This document shows, one piece after another, positions 24,101-34,978 of a stretch of DNA of 64,000 bases. The first letter of the stretch is position 1. Each line of letters begins with the position of its first letter. Origin of the DNA: Ectocarpus siliculosus. Its lineage: Eukaryota > Sar > Phaeophyceae > Ectocarpales > Ectocarpaceae. The notes under the pieces are model-generated. The model was not told where the DNA came from and did not search any database. It worked only from the letters and a program-made list of their open reading frames with translations. The stretch spans positions 2,090,845 to 2,154,844 of the forward strand of contig FN649735.1 of NCBI GenBank assembly GCA_000310025.1. The letters run 5' to 3'. Both the position numbers and the translations under genes were made by a program.

Positions 24101-24688
24101 TACGACTTACGAGTGTGGCGCCAACGGCACATGTTGTCTACCGCTGAACCTCTTCTCTGTACAATATCTACCCTGTTGCAACCGTGAATGCATGGACATG
24201 CATACATAGCATTTGTTTGTCGGATCCCTTCAGGTTGGGCATAGACTCCCCCGGCACCTACACCAGACAACGGCGGCTGTAATGTGCTCCGACGCATCTA
24301 CATGTATCACCATCAACACTCATCACTTTGTTCACCCCGCTCACCGGTTCCTTCTTCTCACGCTTGTTCTTCCCTACTGCCGATGTAGCACCAGCAGCGG
24401 CAGCGGCGGTGTTATCCCTGTGGGCGGATGAGGAAGGCCCAGCAACAACCCCAACCAATGCCACGCCCGACTCGGAGCCGTCATCGCTGTCAGAGAAACA
24501 GATCTGTTGAACAGAGGCACAAGGAACCTTCCGCTTGCGACTCCTCTCGCCGGCGGCGGGACTAACTGGCTCTCCAGCTCCATTGCCGCGGTTAATGCTT
24601 GCAGCAGCGGAAGATGTAGTCCACGCTGATTTTGATGCCTGTAGCCGTTGCTCTGCAGCCTGCGCTGCTTTCTCTCGTCTCGAAGAGG

Positions 24689-24725
<37 letters not shown>

Positions 24726-24752
24726 AGCGTTTACAGCCTTGGAGGTGCTCAT
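16179..24752 (-). CDS. TDP2: Tyrosyl-DNA phosphodiesterase 2 (EEP-family nuclease)
   Basis: TDP2 removes topoisomerase II peptides from 5' DNA ends by cleaving the 5'-phosphotyrosyl bond, a Mg-dependent nuclear repair step. Exons: 24752-24345, 21580-21428, 20237-20127, 19309-19154, 18449-18312, 17889-17788, 17257-17139 and 16308-16179. They join in phase to 438 residues. All four EEP catalytic motifs are present: VSWNID (188-193), LLQ-E (Glu225, first codon of exon 4), FAGDTNLREAE (Asp340) and FPSDHFGL (His429). MTSHLES, FTWDMANNDNL and RARYDR are further TDP2 blocks. Residues 1-187 are low complexity: a poly-Ser run, an Ala/Glu-rich helix, a basic RSRKRK likely nuclear signal, and an acidic FSDSDD patch. 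A classical UBA domain was not recognised. Exon 3 ends at a GC donor (20126-20125). Intron 1 is 2.8 kb; introns hold a MITE copy, microsatellites and a retroposon tail. Confidence 0.93.
16338..16450 (-). repeat. Tail copy of the poly(C)-tailed retroposon in TDP2 intron 7
   Basis: Reading the minus strand: CGTCCTCTCGAGGACGCGTG, GGTCAATGGTCTAACCGCTA, AGGCATGCAAAACATAAGAG, then CCCTCCCTCCC. This matches the end of the LINE at 41560-41646. It is sense to TDP2 and its C-rich end is 29 nt upstream of exon 8, so it carries the CTAAC word and pyrimidine tract where a branch site would be expected. Confidence 0.8.
18750..18965 (-). mobile_element. MITE-like element, diverged copy in TDP2 intron 4
   Basis: Bases 18913-18965 (AATCGAGCTTTGAAAATCGG onwards) repeat one terminal arm of the element at 25088-25304. 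The inner part (CGTCTCGTCGAGAGCTTTCG, CAAAAACGGCGG) matches that element's core in inverted orientation. The other arm is badly decayed. The left boundary is approximate. Confidence 0.6.
19651..19681. repeat. (GA)n microsatellite
   Basis: About 15 GA units in TDP2 intron 3 (20126-19310). On the transcript strand it reads (CT)n. Confidence 0.95.
21091..21147. repeat. (CT)n microsatellite
   Basis: About 28 CT units in TDP2 intron 2 (21427-20238). On the transcript strand it reads (GA)n. Confidence 0.95.
22250..22284. repeat. Perfect 13-bp inverted repeat (hairpin)
   Basis: CCAAATCCCAGCC and GGCTGGGATTTGG flank a nine-base spacer. A related GGGATTTCAAATCCC palindrome lies about 55 bases upstream (near 22193-22207). 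Both are in TDP2 intron 1. This may be the core of a small foldback element. Confidence 0.7.
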
Positions 24753-25087
24753 ATTAATCGTCGCAAAGGCTGCCAAGCACCGAGTTGCTGTCTTACTCCG
24801 CCTTTGGTCAAGATATGGCCCACCACCCGTTTGCCACGATAACGATAGGGAGAGACAACACGGAAGTCGTCCTCTCAGCAAGCGCATGCGTCGTCTGAGT
24901 GCGAGGGAAGTGGGGAGCACAACAACCAGCTAAGCCCGACTTCTACTGAGCTGCTGCGTAAGAGACGCAAACACAGCACAGCAACTGGGAAAGCAACGAA
25001 CAGCCTACAAAGTACAGCCAACAGAGGGGTTCGAAGGAGCAGAGCAGGCCCCACCCCCCATCAGCAGCGCGTCGTTTGAAAAGACTA

Positions 25088-25304
25088 CCGTGTATGACAC
25101 AAGATAACACACCCCCTGGACCGATTTTCAAAGCTCGATTACTCCACGACGAAGAGGATGCATAAATGAAACAATACGTTTTCGAACAGCTCTCGACGAG
25201 ACGGTTCCAACGCCGCCGTTTTTGGCGCTGTGACTCTTCCTGCTGTTGAGAAATCGAGCTTTGAAAATCGGCCAAGGGGGTGTGTTATTTTGTGTCATAT
25301 ACGG
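25088..25304. mobile_element. MITE-like foldback element with ~53-bp terminal inverted repeats
   Basis: Left arm 25088-25140 (starts CCGTGTATGACACAAGATAA) and right arm 25252-25304 are inverted copies with about five mismatches in 53 bases. The 111-base centre has no open frame. It sits between the divergent TDP2 and Zn2Cys6 genes. A second, diverged copy is at 18750-18965. Target duplications are not obvious. The element is small and non-coding, hence non-autonomous. Confidence 0.8.
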
Positions 25305-25504
25305 CAATATAAAAGGGTGCCACGTACAAAACGCCCGACCAGTACCTAACACATATCCTCTGCACCTTCCCAACATAACATATATGAGACACACAAGACA
25401 GCTACCAAACTGTCTTGTTGAGCCTGTTACCCGCAGGGGAGATGTCCCTATATGCTGTCTGGGAAATCGTAGACATACAGGTACTTTCTGACGCTATGAA
25501 TTCA

Positions 25505-26145
25505 TTGCTAATCTGTCTCAGACTCTATGATAGAGAGAGATGGATTCGTTGTGTCAAAAAAAAAACGAGGTATTTTTTTTTTCTGGGAGAGAAACATCAT
25601 CCCCACGGGACGGAGAAAAAAAAAAGAAACGTCACGGCAGAAACAACCCTTGGCCACCACACGCACACACACGTGCTCTCGCTCGCCCCCGGTAAACACG
25701 GCGAAGCGAGTAGACTGAAAACAGAAACCAACACGCTCGTCCACTTCCTGCTTTCTGATTGGCCAACGGTTTATTTCTGCCGCTTCTCACAAAACGCAGA
25801 TTTCCCTTAATTCGTCAGTCAATCTTTCGCTTCTGGGAGAGAAACATCATCCCGGAGAAGGAAGCTTTTTTTGTATTCTTAATTTTTGCTATTTTTTCTT
25901 GCGAACACTCGGGCTAACTTATAAGTAAGGTGATAGTTACCCCGGTTCTTGCCTTGTTTCCCATAGAGTTGTCTTCTTGTCCCGGAGCGGCGTGGCCCTC
26001 CATCTCTGGACTCTCTCCTTTCCTCTCTCTGGGGCATACCCCCACGGCGTGCGGTCACTCCGCCACCCTCACCGTGCTCTCTGCTCCTAATATGACACAA
26101 CGAATCCATCTCTATCATAGAAAAGAGTCAGAGACAGATTAGCAA
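25505..26145. mobile_element. 641-bp element with ~54-bp terminal inverted repeats
   Basis: TTGCTAATCTGTCTCAGACT and a TATGATAGAGA, TGGATTCGTTGTGTCA block at 25505-25556 are mirrored at 26091-26145 with small indels. Inside, CTTCTGGGAGAGAAACATCA occurs twice in direct order (near 25580 and 25831), suggesting internal duplication. No transposase frame is present, so it would be a non-autonomous DNA transposon. Target duplications were not found. Confidence 0.7.
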
Positions 26146-27336
26146 GTTTTGAATTTTTATTTTTTTGGCTCCGCGGACGAGCAAGCAATTTCAACATTTC
26201 AACTCCAAGCGGGCTCCTGCCTCTTCTCCCCCCCGTGCACCGCAAAACGACGACAAACTCAAAATATAGGACCACATCTATCTACGTATATTTGCACCGA
26301 AGCAACGACCTTCCTCGCGCACGTGTCGTGAGCATACTTTGCCTCGTACCAGCACTCACTTCAGACAGCTAGATGAAGTAATAAGTAAGACGGCTTTTTT
26401 CCACACTGGATCCTGCCAGAACAACAGACTAACTGACTAACAAGACACATGTTGTTGTGTATGATACATAGACTATGATGCCCGCCTGTCAGGTGCCATC
26501 ACCACGCGCCTGCCCGTCCGTCGGTGCACACACACGCCCAGGAATTTTGGTACGCAGAGGAAGTGGTGCCTTTCGACACACACAGCTTGGATGAAGGGCA
26601 GAGCGTCAACATCTTCTTCGTGTTATCCTCACTCCTCACCTACGATGATACGCATAAAAAAAAAATATACATATATATAGTCTAGAGCCCCGGCGACCAC
26701 CCCGCACCGCCACACCCCGTCGTCATCAGTTGTCGGGTGACAAGATATGAACAACTGGATGATGACGTCTCTGTTGCGTTATCAACCATGGCCGACGAAA
26801 TCGGAAGGACAACACTTCAACAAAACAACAAGTAATTTGTGTTTCGTGGTTGACAGGGACCCCCACCAAGTCGCCTTGAAACCGTTTGACGACAGCTTCC
26901 AACGACCATCTCCAGAGATGGTCGTCATCTCCGGCAAGGCGCATGAGCCGCCAGAAAAAAATATACATATGCAGCTGAACCAAGACGGTGATCAACCCCC
27001 AAGGCCTTGTACGACGGGCCCATCCCACCTCTTCTAGTAGTAGTCCATCATCACGCCCTGTGAACCAGTGTGTCCTGAGGCAACACCACAAAATGCACTT
27101 CTTCGATCTCCGATATTCTATTACCCGCCACATTCACCGAGGCAATGAGGCACTTTAACCAAAAAGAAGCTTCCGAGAAAAAGCTTCCGCTCGGCCATTG
27201 CTTCGTGATTTGCTTCTCATTACTATACGACAAGATTCGGTTCTTTCGGACGTCTTTCAGGGAATCAAGCGAGGTGAATACACACACCCACACCCGCCGA
27301 CACCCTCTCCCTCCGATAAACGCGCAGACGTCCGCC
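26146..27336. other. Upstream region of the Zn2Cys6 gene
   Basis: About 1.2 kb with no supported gene on either strand. An ATATACATATATATA-type stretch lies near 26668-26683, about 660 bases before the start codon. The promoter and 5' UTR of the Zn2Cys6 gene are expected here; no specific site can be defended. Confidence 0.5.
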
Positions 27337-30300
27337 ATGCCTAGCCTCGTCAAGAAGAGATCACACGTAGGGGACGCCCCAGGCGACCAGCAGTCAACAC
27401 TCAAGATGCGCCGATCGGTGAGTAGGCCAGAGCATGAGATGACGAGATAGATGGTCTCGTGTTGCATCAGAAGAACAACAAACGAGATTTTTGTCACGCA
27501 AGGGCGAGCAAGTTGTGGCACCGACGTTTTTGCCCCCGAGCTCACGCGATTTCCCTTGCTTGTGCGTGCTGTCGCTCGCGCGATATCCCTTGCTTGTGCG
27601 TGCTGTCGCTGCCGACACCCAGTGCGATGCGTGCGCTTTGGCGAAGCGGCGGTGTGATGGGGAGCTGCGCTGCTCGCTCTGCTGCAAAAAGAGCATTCGC
27701 TGCGTCTACAGCACGGTGAGAGAGTGAGCACAACAAGACACAGAGATAAAGAAAGAAACCAGAAAAGAAACGAGAGATGTACCTACAGCACAGTAGTTGT
27801 GTGCCACAGCAGCCGCAGCGGTTTTGCAGATATGGCAGCGGGTGGTTCAACCGGCGAGTAGGGCGCGTAGGCCTTCAACGCAAAGCGTTCGCAGCGATGC
27901 TTGGCATCATCCTCACTCATACATCCTTGCGAAACTGGCTTTTTTCTCACGAGACATGCTGGAGAAGAAAAGAGCGAGTACGAGAAGTGGTATGCATAGG
28001 TGCAAAGAGAGCGAAAACAAGCGGCCATGCAAATTGCTGTATTTGTAAAAGAGCGACATAAGAAAAATATGTGATATCGTGTGTTGTGTTGTGCTTCGGA
28101 AACGCTGTGGGTATCAGCAAGGTATCAGCGCCGTCAAAGCGTGCAATGGTGGTTAGCTTAACGGCTGGAGACACCCATGTTACTTGGAGCCTATAGACAA
28201 AAAGCCGTGTATCCAGGCATCCAGTTCAAGGACGAAAAACAACCATTTTTACGTTGTGCGTTCATCATCTCAGGAGAGCGACACAGGAGACAAACGACGT
28301 ATGTAGACCACCGACAGACAGCGTTTCACACAATCATAGCACGCAACCGTATCAACATACTCGGGAGGGTATATACAGTAGCTACCAGTTGCAAACACAA
28401 AGATTCTCCCCCTTTTGGACACTCGCCCCCGTTTGTAGCAGATTGGTGCGTCTCTTGTCCAGCTGTCCAGCGGCGTGAGTGTGTAACGCCCTGCCGCCTC
28501 TCTCTGCCCGTTGTGTATCTACGTACTTCTTTCATTTTTTTGCTCTCGCGGTACAGCGGCAGAAGAGCGGCCCGAAGGGACATAAGACCCCGGGGGAGTC
28601 GGTGGCGGCAACTGTGACGACCAGCATCAGCTCCACGACGACTGCCGATAAGCCTATCAAGCGGTGCAAGACTTCGAAGAAGCCGTCGAAGAAGCAAGCT
28701 TCCGCTGCTGCTGCTCCCTCCACGACGACCACAGGGTGGCAGCAGCACCAGCGGCAGCAATCTTCGCTTCTCAAGACCGTCCCTCCCGGCAAGTCCGAGC
28801 CCATCACACCGGCTGCTCTCGCACTCTCTGCGACGGCCGCGGTGGCACCCGCGTCGCCGTCGCTGTCGAAGAGGCAGCAGCCGGCCGCACCCGGCCGCCG
28901 ATACGCAAGCCAGCAGGTGGCGAGGAAGGAGCCCCGCCTTCGCCACCAACGGAAGGACGAAGGTGGGAAGAAGATCCCTGCAGTAAAGAGCCCCGCCCCG
29001 GCAGCAGCGGCAGCCACTGCCGTTGTTTCCCCGTCCAACGGCACCGCCACCAGTCGCTTCGCACGCCAGCAGCCAGCGGCACCGGCTCTCCCTGCTCAAT
29101 TCGCCTCCCTTCCGCGATCCAAATCATCAGCGGCGGAGGAGACCGCTGGGGCGAAGTTCGCCCCGCTTCCGCGGATGGTACCGCGTCGCGGGAGCTCTGT
29201 GTCAGCTCCGGGCTCGGAATCCAGCGTCGACGGCAGCTCGTCTTCGCTGAGCTGGGACGACGTTCAGGACGTGTTCGTGTCGAGCCTTGAGGACGATGTG
29301 CTGTGGAGCTGCGACGACTTCTCAGACGACGACCGGGCGGAGGGCTGGGCAGCGGCTGGGGTTGCGAGCGACGACCACTCACCCGGCGGTTTTGATTGGC
29401 TCCCGCTCAACGCGGAGAACGTGACACCCTCGAGCGATTTGCCCAAGGCGCTGGAGGCGATACTGATGGCCGGCGACCAAGAGTCGGTGTTGACGACCGA
29501 CCAAACCGCTACCACCGCAGCTCCCCGTCCGGCAGGCCAGTTTGCGGGTCAGCCGCCGCCCTCGATGGCACTGGCACCGCAAGAGCCAATGATGTCCCAG
29601 ATGCTCCCGAGTCGCGCGTCTTCCCCGAGTGTGGTGTTCGCCCAGCGCAGCCCGGGTGCCGGTGGCAGCTACGGCGGCGGCGGCGAAAGCAGCGGCGGTT
29701 GGCCACCCTCGACAAAAATCAGCGACGACGTCGAACCCGTCGTGGTCAACGTGCTCCCCACAGCAAGCGGCAGCAGCAGCAGTAGCAGCGGAATGCTCCA
29801 GAACTCTCTCGGAGGAATAAGCGATACGAAGGCCGCCGACTGCGGGGACGGGGCGTGCAGTCCTATCTCGGCGTGGACACCGGAGGCGGTCGTGGCCGGC
29901 GCTTCGACGCTCCTCGCTGTGCTCTCCGACGCAGACTTCTGCAGCGGTGTCCGGAGCGATATTCTGACGGGTGGCAACGGTTGGGGGGTCGAGCGCAGGC
30001 ACCAGCAGCACCAGCACCAGCATAACGACGACAGCAGCACGCGCTGGAGCTGGCCGCCGAGGAACTTGGGCGCGAACTACAGCATGGTACCCCGTTCTCC
30101 TCCTGCTGCCACGCCCACGGTCGTCGCCGATGGATCCTGGCACTCTGAAACCACCGCTACTACTGACGGTGTTGCTGTCTCGGAGAAAAAACGTCGTCAC
30201 TATTACCACCGCCAACAGCAACAGCAGCAGCAGCAGCGGCTCGCCCTCGCCCCGCCTGACATCCGTAGCTTGGTCAAAGAGCTGTCAACGCCGTCGGATG

Positions 30301-30362
30301 GAGGCGGGACGACTGCGCGGGGGGGGAAGGGGTCCAAGAGGTACCGCACCGCTACGTTGTAG
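27337..30362 (+). CDS. Zn2Cys6 binuclear-cluster protein, probable transcription factor
   Basis: Exons: 27337-27417, 27623-27715 and 28557-30362, phase 0 joins, 659 residues. Exon 2 encodes almost exactly the zinc cluster: CDACALAKRRC then DGELRCSLCC and KKSIRC, i.e. C-x2-C-x6-C-x5-C-x2-C-x6-C, the spacing of Gal4-type fungal DNA-binding clusters in which six Cys bind two zinc ions. It is followed by VYSTRQKSGPKGHK, the basic linker commonly seen after such clusters, formed across the exon 2/3 junction. The rest is low complexity: Ala/Ser/Lys-rich 60-250, an acidic stretch about 283-325 (SLSWDDVQDVF, SLEDDVLW) that could be an activation region, Gly/Ser-rich 380-460, and a poly-Gln run near 608-617. 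No fungal-specific middle homology region was seen. Target genes are unknown. Confidence 0.8.
27543..27610 (+). repeat. Two 34-nt tandem units before a splice acceptor
   Basis: Units 27543-27576 and 27577-27610 differ at about three positions and share CCCTTGCTTGTGCGTGCTGT. They end 12 bases before the acceptor AG at 27621-27622 of the exon encoding the zinc cluster, in intron 1. Confidence 0.85.
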
Positions 30363-33300
30363 GCTACCGAACGGGTGGGGGGGGGCGCGGGGTCGCCTTG
30401 TTTCACGTCCGTCTTCTGGAAGCTCCATGACTACAAGAGCGGGTATTGGTCAACCTCCAGTGGCTTTGCTTTCAAGATTCAGCTCTAGTGCGCAGATGGA
30501 TGTGGCTTTCTACCCAACAAACGGGTTAGCAGATGATGTGTTGTAGACGAGCCAGTGGGTGAGGTGCATTTTTTGGGTTTGTTGGTTTTCTCGCCATTAC
30601 CACGCGCTCTGTTTGTCGTGTAGCAAGTCGCGGTGGAGGTCGTGAGTGAGCAGCAGCAAGAGTCACGCGCGTGTGTGTTCACAGACAGACCGATCTGAAG
30701 CCCGTAGGTGCAGAGAGATTCATAAACCAATCGCCGTTCATTGACGCCCGCAAGAGCACGACGACGAAGTGCCTGATCCGTTTCGAACCCTTTGTTTGGC
30801 AAAATATCATCTCCGCGCATCAACAGTGCTTTCGTGCCCTCCTTGTCTCCGACCACAATCAAGAGTGGTCAGATGCTGTCGCTTTTCTACATAATAGGAG
30901 CAAGTGAGACTTCACTTGTATTTTTCATTATTCCTGTCTTGTTTTCTCCCTTTCACTCTCTACATGGCGTACATTTATTGTTGATTGGTAGCTTTGCTGT
31001 TAGCTGTGGATACGCCACATGTATGTGAAATAAGAAACATGCGACCGGTAGTTGAGTGCGTCTCAGTGTCTACACAAAGCCACAAGCGAGCTTTTCCGAT
31101 GGAGACGGCTCTTTGGTTCGTTGTGGGATGTGCCGGAATTCCGCAGGCGATTGTGTAGTGTGTGAATAGGGACACTCCTTGGAAGTGGATTTACGCGGAG
31201 TATCAAACACTCGCTTTGGGATCATCGTGGGTGGGTGCCAAGACAAGACCCGTGTTTTTTTCTTGTGTGCCTTGCTTGTGGTCCTTTTTCAATGTCTGTC
31301 TCTGAAGAAAATGCATTATGCGTCTGCAGCTATCGAGGTAGATACAGCAGTGCAGACAGATTTGATCACGCCGGAGTTAGAGCATGTAAGTAGTCTATAA
31401 CGTGAAGTCTCCCGCTTTTTGTTTTTATCATGTTGTATGATCGGTCGGGTGGTGACCTCATCGCTCCCCGGCTGAACGTGGTTGATGTGCCCACCGAGCC
31501 AGTCTTTTTTCGTAAGATTCTTAATTTAGATCTTAGTTTACACGACCAGATAAAAAGTCATGGTTCGGTGGGTTGCTTTTGATGTTGTGGCATCTACGTG
31601 TAGTAAGTAATAGGTGGGTTGCTGCAGGAAGCCCACGCTACTACTGTATTACTTGCTGTTTTCAGTAGCCCTCTTTGGCGACATTTGCTGCAGCGTAGAA
31701 GTAGGTTTTACTTGTTTGTTTTTTATATTGTTGGTGTTCGGTCGTGTTCCATTAGGTGTGAGTCAAATCACTCTGTCTGCTGCTGTTATGATCGCCCGCC
31801 CTCCTCATGTCTTTAACAACGGAGACTTCTCTGTAGCCAGAGTTGTTTCCCTTTTCGTCTTTTTTCATTTCACCTTTGATGGGTATTGCTTTGGCCGCTT
31901 TGGCTTTACTCAAGCCTTGACGTATAGAGGTAATTGTTACTGGTGTATGTATGCATTTGTTTTTATTATTGGCATCGACCGCACTCATGTATGTGTGTGT
32001 AAGCATGTTGCCTGGTGCTTACGCCGTTTATGTTGGATCTTATTCAGGTCTTGGATTTTTGCTTGGTTTAAGTCGTCAGCACCCGTCCATGCAGGAAAAA
32101 TATGAAGTTACTCCTATTATTTTCGTTTTTTCTCATGTCATGCGCACGCACCACCCTCACTTCGGTGCGAAAAATCGAATCCATTCGTCGTGTCTATACT
32201 TGGCGTTACTTTCACGTATCCCCTGTGTGTTCTCTCGGACTCCTATGTACGACTTCTGAGTCTGTCTATGCGCGCCACCGCGTTTTTGGGGTCCCACGAA
32301 ATCTCGCGTCTCCGCTGGATGCATCTGGTAGTGGTGGTTCTATGGGTCAGGAGAAAACTGAACCATTGGTCATAATTGACCATCGTGAGACATAGTCCAA
32401 ACAACGAACGCCATTGATGACAACTGTTTAACTTGGGAGGATGATGAAAGGTCTGCATACTGGATTGCTACCAAGAGCTCCGATGACGCGACCCAAGTGG
32501 ACTAGTTGGATGCATAGCTGCAGTATCGACCATGAAACAAAACGGATCATGAGTGTGTGTGATAGACGCCAACGATTCCGGTTTTGACATCGGATCGCCC
32601 CCCCTCACGTCTAGACTACATGTATATGTGCATCTCAAGGGATAAGACACGGCGAAGTTAAAGGTGGGGAGATAGAACCTACCGGTAGCGAGACCACATG
32701 AAACTGCAAAAGAACAGTCAAGTCTCGGTCGTGGTAAGCACCTTACTTAGTTCATGGCGATTTTCTACTATCGTCACGTTTTATCATCACGATGAGTACG
32801 GGATACGAAAACGTAATACGTGTGCCCCGCACGTGGACGTCCTTAACCACCTCATGATAAGTTCCCTAAAATACGGAGCACCATATTTGCTTCAGAGACC
32901 GGTTATGATACATCCCTTCAATTTCACGACACAGTGCCCCCGTTCTCTCGCAAAAGAGCCGTCTTGTTCGATGGCAAAGTTGAGATATTTCTTCTCTTGC
33001 AAGTAAACGTCGATCCGCAAAAAAATCAACAATTCGCCCCCAACCTTTGTACCTGACATTGGCTCAGCACATAATTCCTATCATCTATGTAACCTCTTGC
33101 GCCCGACGGCGTTCGCACGCACATCAAAGCATCTCTATGTACATGGAGCACATATCCTAAAAAAAAAACGTTATCGCATGGAGTATTTTTTTCCACGCCA
33201 CCGCCACGGCGGCGGTGGCGCGTACACTCTGTACAACAGGTACAACATGATATTGGAGTTTCCACAACAGGTTACATCCACACAATCCGCACAACAAAAA

Positions 33301-33370
33301 AACATGCATGTGCATGCAAACATACATGCACATCACACTAGAGCCCCTTTCCCCTCGCCTCCCCCTTCTC
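30363..33370. other. Intergenic region downstream of the Zn2Cys6 gene
   Basis: Three kilobases without a supported gene. The first few hundred bases should be the 3' UTR. A 163-codon open frame near 31614-32105 is T-rich and translates to hydrophobic low-information sequence, and is judged spurious. No repeats with internal partners were seen. Confidence 0.55.
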
Positions 33371-33556
33371 TCAAACGTCATACGGCCGAAATATCTTCTG
33401 GCGACACCCCGGCGCGCCGCAAGTGCACTTCGTGTCTGCCGCTTCGGGGCTGATGGTGAACGAACGGCCTGGGGTACGTGATGCACAGCTCTTCCCCAGC
33501 TTCGATTCACTTCATCGAACATGCCCAAACGCGCTTCGATTGCGCGGCCCCATTGC
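33371..33556 (-). pseudogene. SET/post-SET domain fragment, disrupted
   Basis: The minus strand after a possible acceptor (33558-33557) reads SKRVWACSMK, an in-frame TGA, then IEAGEELCITYPR. In another frame it reads FTISPEAADTKCTCGAPGCR and a stop at 33371. The first resembles the end of a SET lysine-methyltransferase domain (consensus DI-x-GEELTI-Y), the second a post-SET zinc motif (C-x-C-x4-C). The stop and the frame change suggest a pseudogene, or sequencing errors in a real last exon. The upstream SET core with the NHS-C-PN motif was not found. Moderately sure of the family, less of the status. Confidence 0.5.
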
Positions 33557-34112
33557 CTGCGATCACCCGTGTGAACCAAAACGTGCGACAGAAAAACGTT
33601 CAGATATATAGGGGTGCAACAATAAGGGGGGAGGGGGCGGCGAGAGGGGCGTGTGCACAGGGTTGGGCCTTGTTTATAACAATGGGATTCGAGTGATAGC
33701 GGTTGATTCTTGCATCCTCCGCGCTAACCGGGGAACAGTCAGTTGCTCCGGGAAAAAAGCTAAATGTCACCCTCCCCCGGAACGGTGCCGTGCGAATAAA
33801 CTTCTTGGTGGGTGGCATCAACGGTGTGCATTGTGTGGAAGCACGGTGAAGACTATGCATGTATACAAGTAAATGGAGAAGAAGAGAAGAAGTGCCTATG
33901 TCAAACATGGCTGTTCACGGGGCGAAGTTGGGGCGATATACAGTAACGCTCTCGGGCACGCACGACAGAAAACGCGACCAACGGTTTCACTCCAAAAACA
34001 TAGTTGAACCGAGGACACAACCGCCGTGAAAATGGGTGCTACTCTTGTGGAAATGTTAACGTTGACAATCACAGGGGCATGGTGTTTTCGCCACGAGGGC
34101 AATCGCGGCCCA

Positions 34113-34228
34113 GGAGGTTAGAGCCGAGGTTGAGGGGGAGGGCATTGACTCTGCCGAGGCGCAGCACAGCAAAATCGATGGCCTTGCCCTCGAACTCCGC
34201 TACCACCTCTTTCTCTCCGGCCCATGAT
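34113..34228 (-). pseudogene. Possible exon remnant, unassigned
   Basis: The minus strand reads GEKEVVAEFEGKAIDFAVL then RLGRVNALPLNLGSN with protein-like composition. DFAVLRL resembles the Asp motif of trypsin/Deg-type proteases, but no His or Ser motif was found nearby. The frame runs into the 34043-34122 repeat and soon stops. It could equally belong to the broken SET gene or be chance. Confidence 0.3.
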
Positions 34229-34346
34229 AGATAGTGACTGCTAGTCTCAGTTGATACCTCGCATAGCGCGAAGAGGGAGTGGAGGATTCCAGAATATCTG
34301 TCGTTGATTTCTATTGACTTGCGGACCCCTCGGGGCCAGTTTATTT

Positions 34347-34485
34347 GAGTGTACCTTTTTAGGGTAAGTTAACCTGTGACCACGGGAATCGACCGCGTCG
34401 AGTGTTGGATCAGTACGGACATACGAAGGTACTGGGTAGAGAGAGATCGGAACGGATTTTAATGTGAAGACAACAACAACAACCT
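34347..34485 (+). repeat. SINE-like repeat with CAA tail, copy 1
   Basis: Shares GATCAGTACGG, GAAGGTACTGG and the end TTTAATGTGAAGACAACAAC with copies at 47945-48095 and 49718-49850. All three end in a (CAA)n-like tail, typical of retroposed short elements. The 5' limit is approximate. Confidence 0.65.
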
Positions 34486-34978
34486 CTTGGGCCCCGATGG
34501 CCTCAATGGCGGAAACACCAACCCCCCGTGATTGTCAACGATAACATTTCTACAAACATTACGAGAGGCACGGGTATAGTGCAAGCTCAAGAAACGGTTG
34601 CGCTTTGAAGTACATACCGGAATCTGAACCGCGTATTTAACGTGTCTTTCCACGCGTCCAAACCCGATCCGCACGTCAGGCCGCGACCCGAACAAAAATG
34701 GGTCAGGTCCCGGTTCAATGGGACCAACCCGTCAACAGTTCTTCCCCGACTCGCGCGGTCTCCCTTCATGATGAAACCCGCGGTTCATGCCTGACGATTC
34801 CTGAAAACCAAACACAAGACAGCAGCAGCTGCTCGGCAGACGCCCGGCTCATCTCTCCAACACCACGAGTGCTACAACGATATGATATAGATGACTCAGC
34901 AAATTCTTGGTGCATGGATTCCAGATCAGCCGCTTGAGCTATTTAATAGATACAATCTGCTGACAACAGAAAACTTAC

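Larger units (their letters stand above)
34043..34566. repeat. Pair of ~80-bp imperfect inverted repeats
   Basis: Plus-strand 34043-34122 (with GTTGACAATCACAGGGGCAT) and minus-strand 34566-34484 (with GTTGACAATCACGGGGGGTT) are inverted copies at about 75% identity by eye. They enclose about 360 bases containing a possible exon remnant and a SINE-like copy. It may be one foldback element or two opposed insertions. Confidence 0.6.

Noticed and set aside
31614-32105. 163-codon plus-strand frame with hydrophobic translation
   Set aside because: It comes from T-rich DNA, has no family resemblance and no splice or repeat support.
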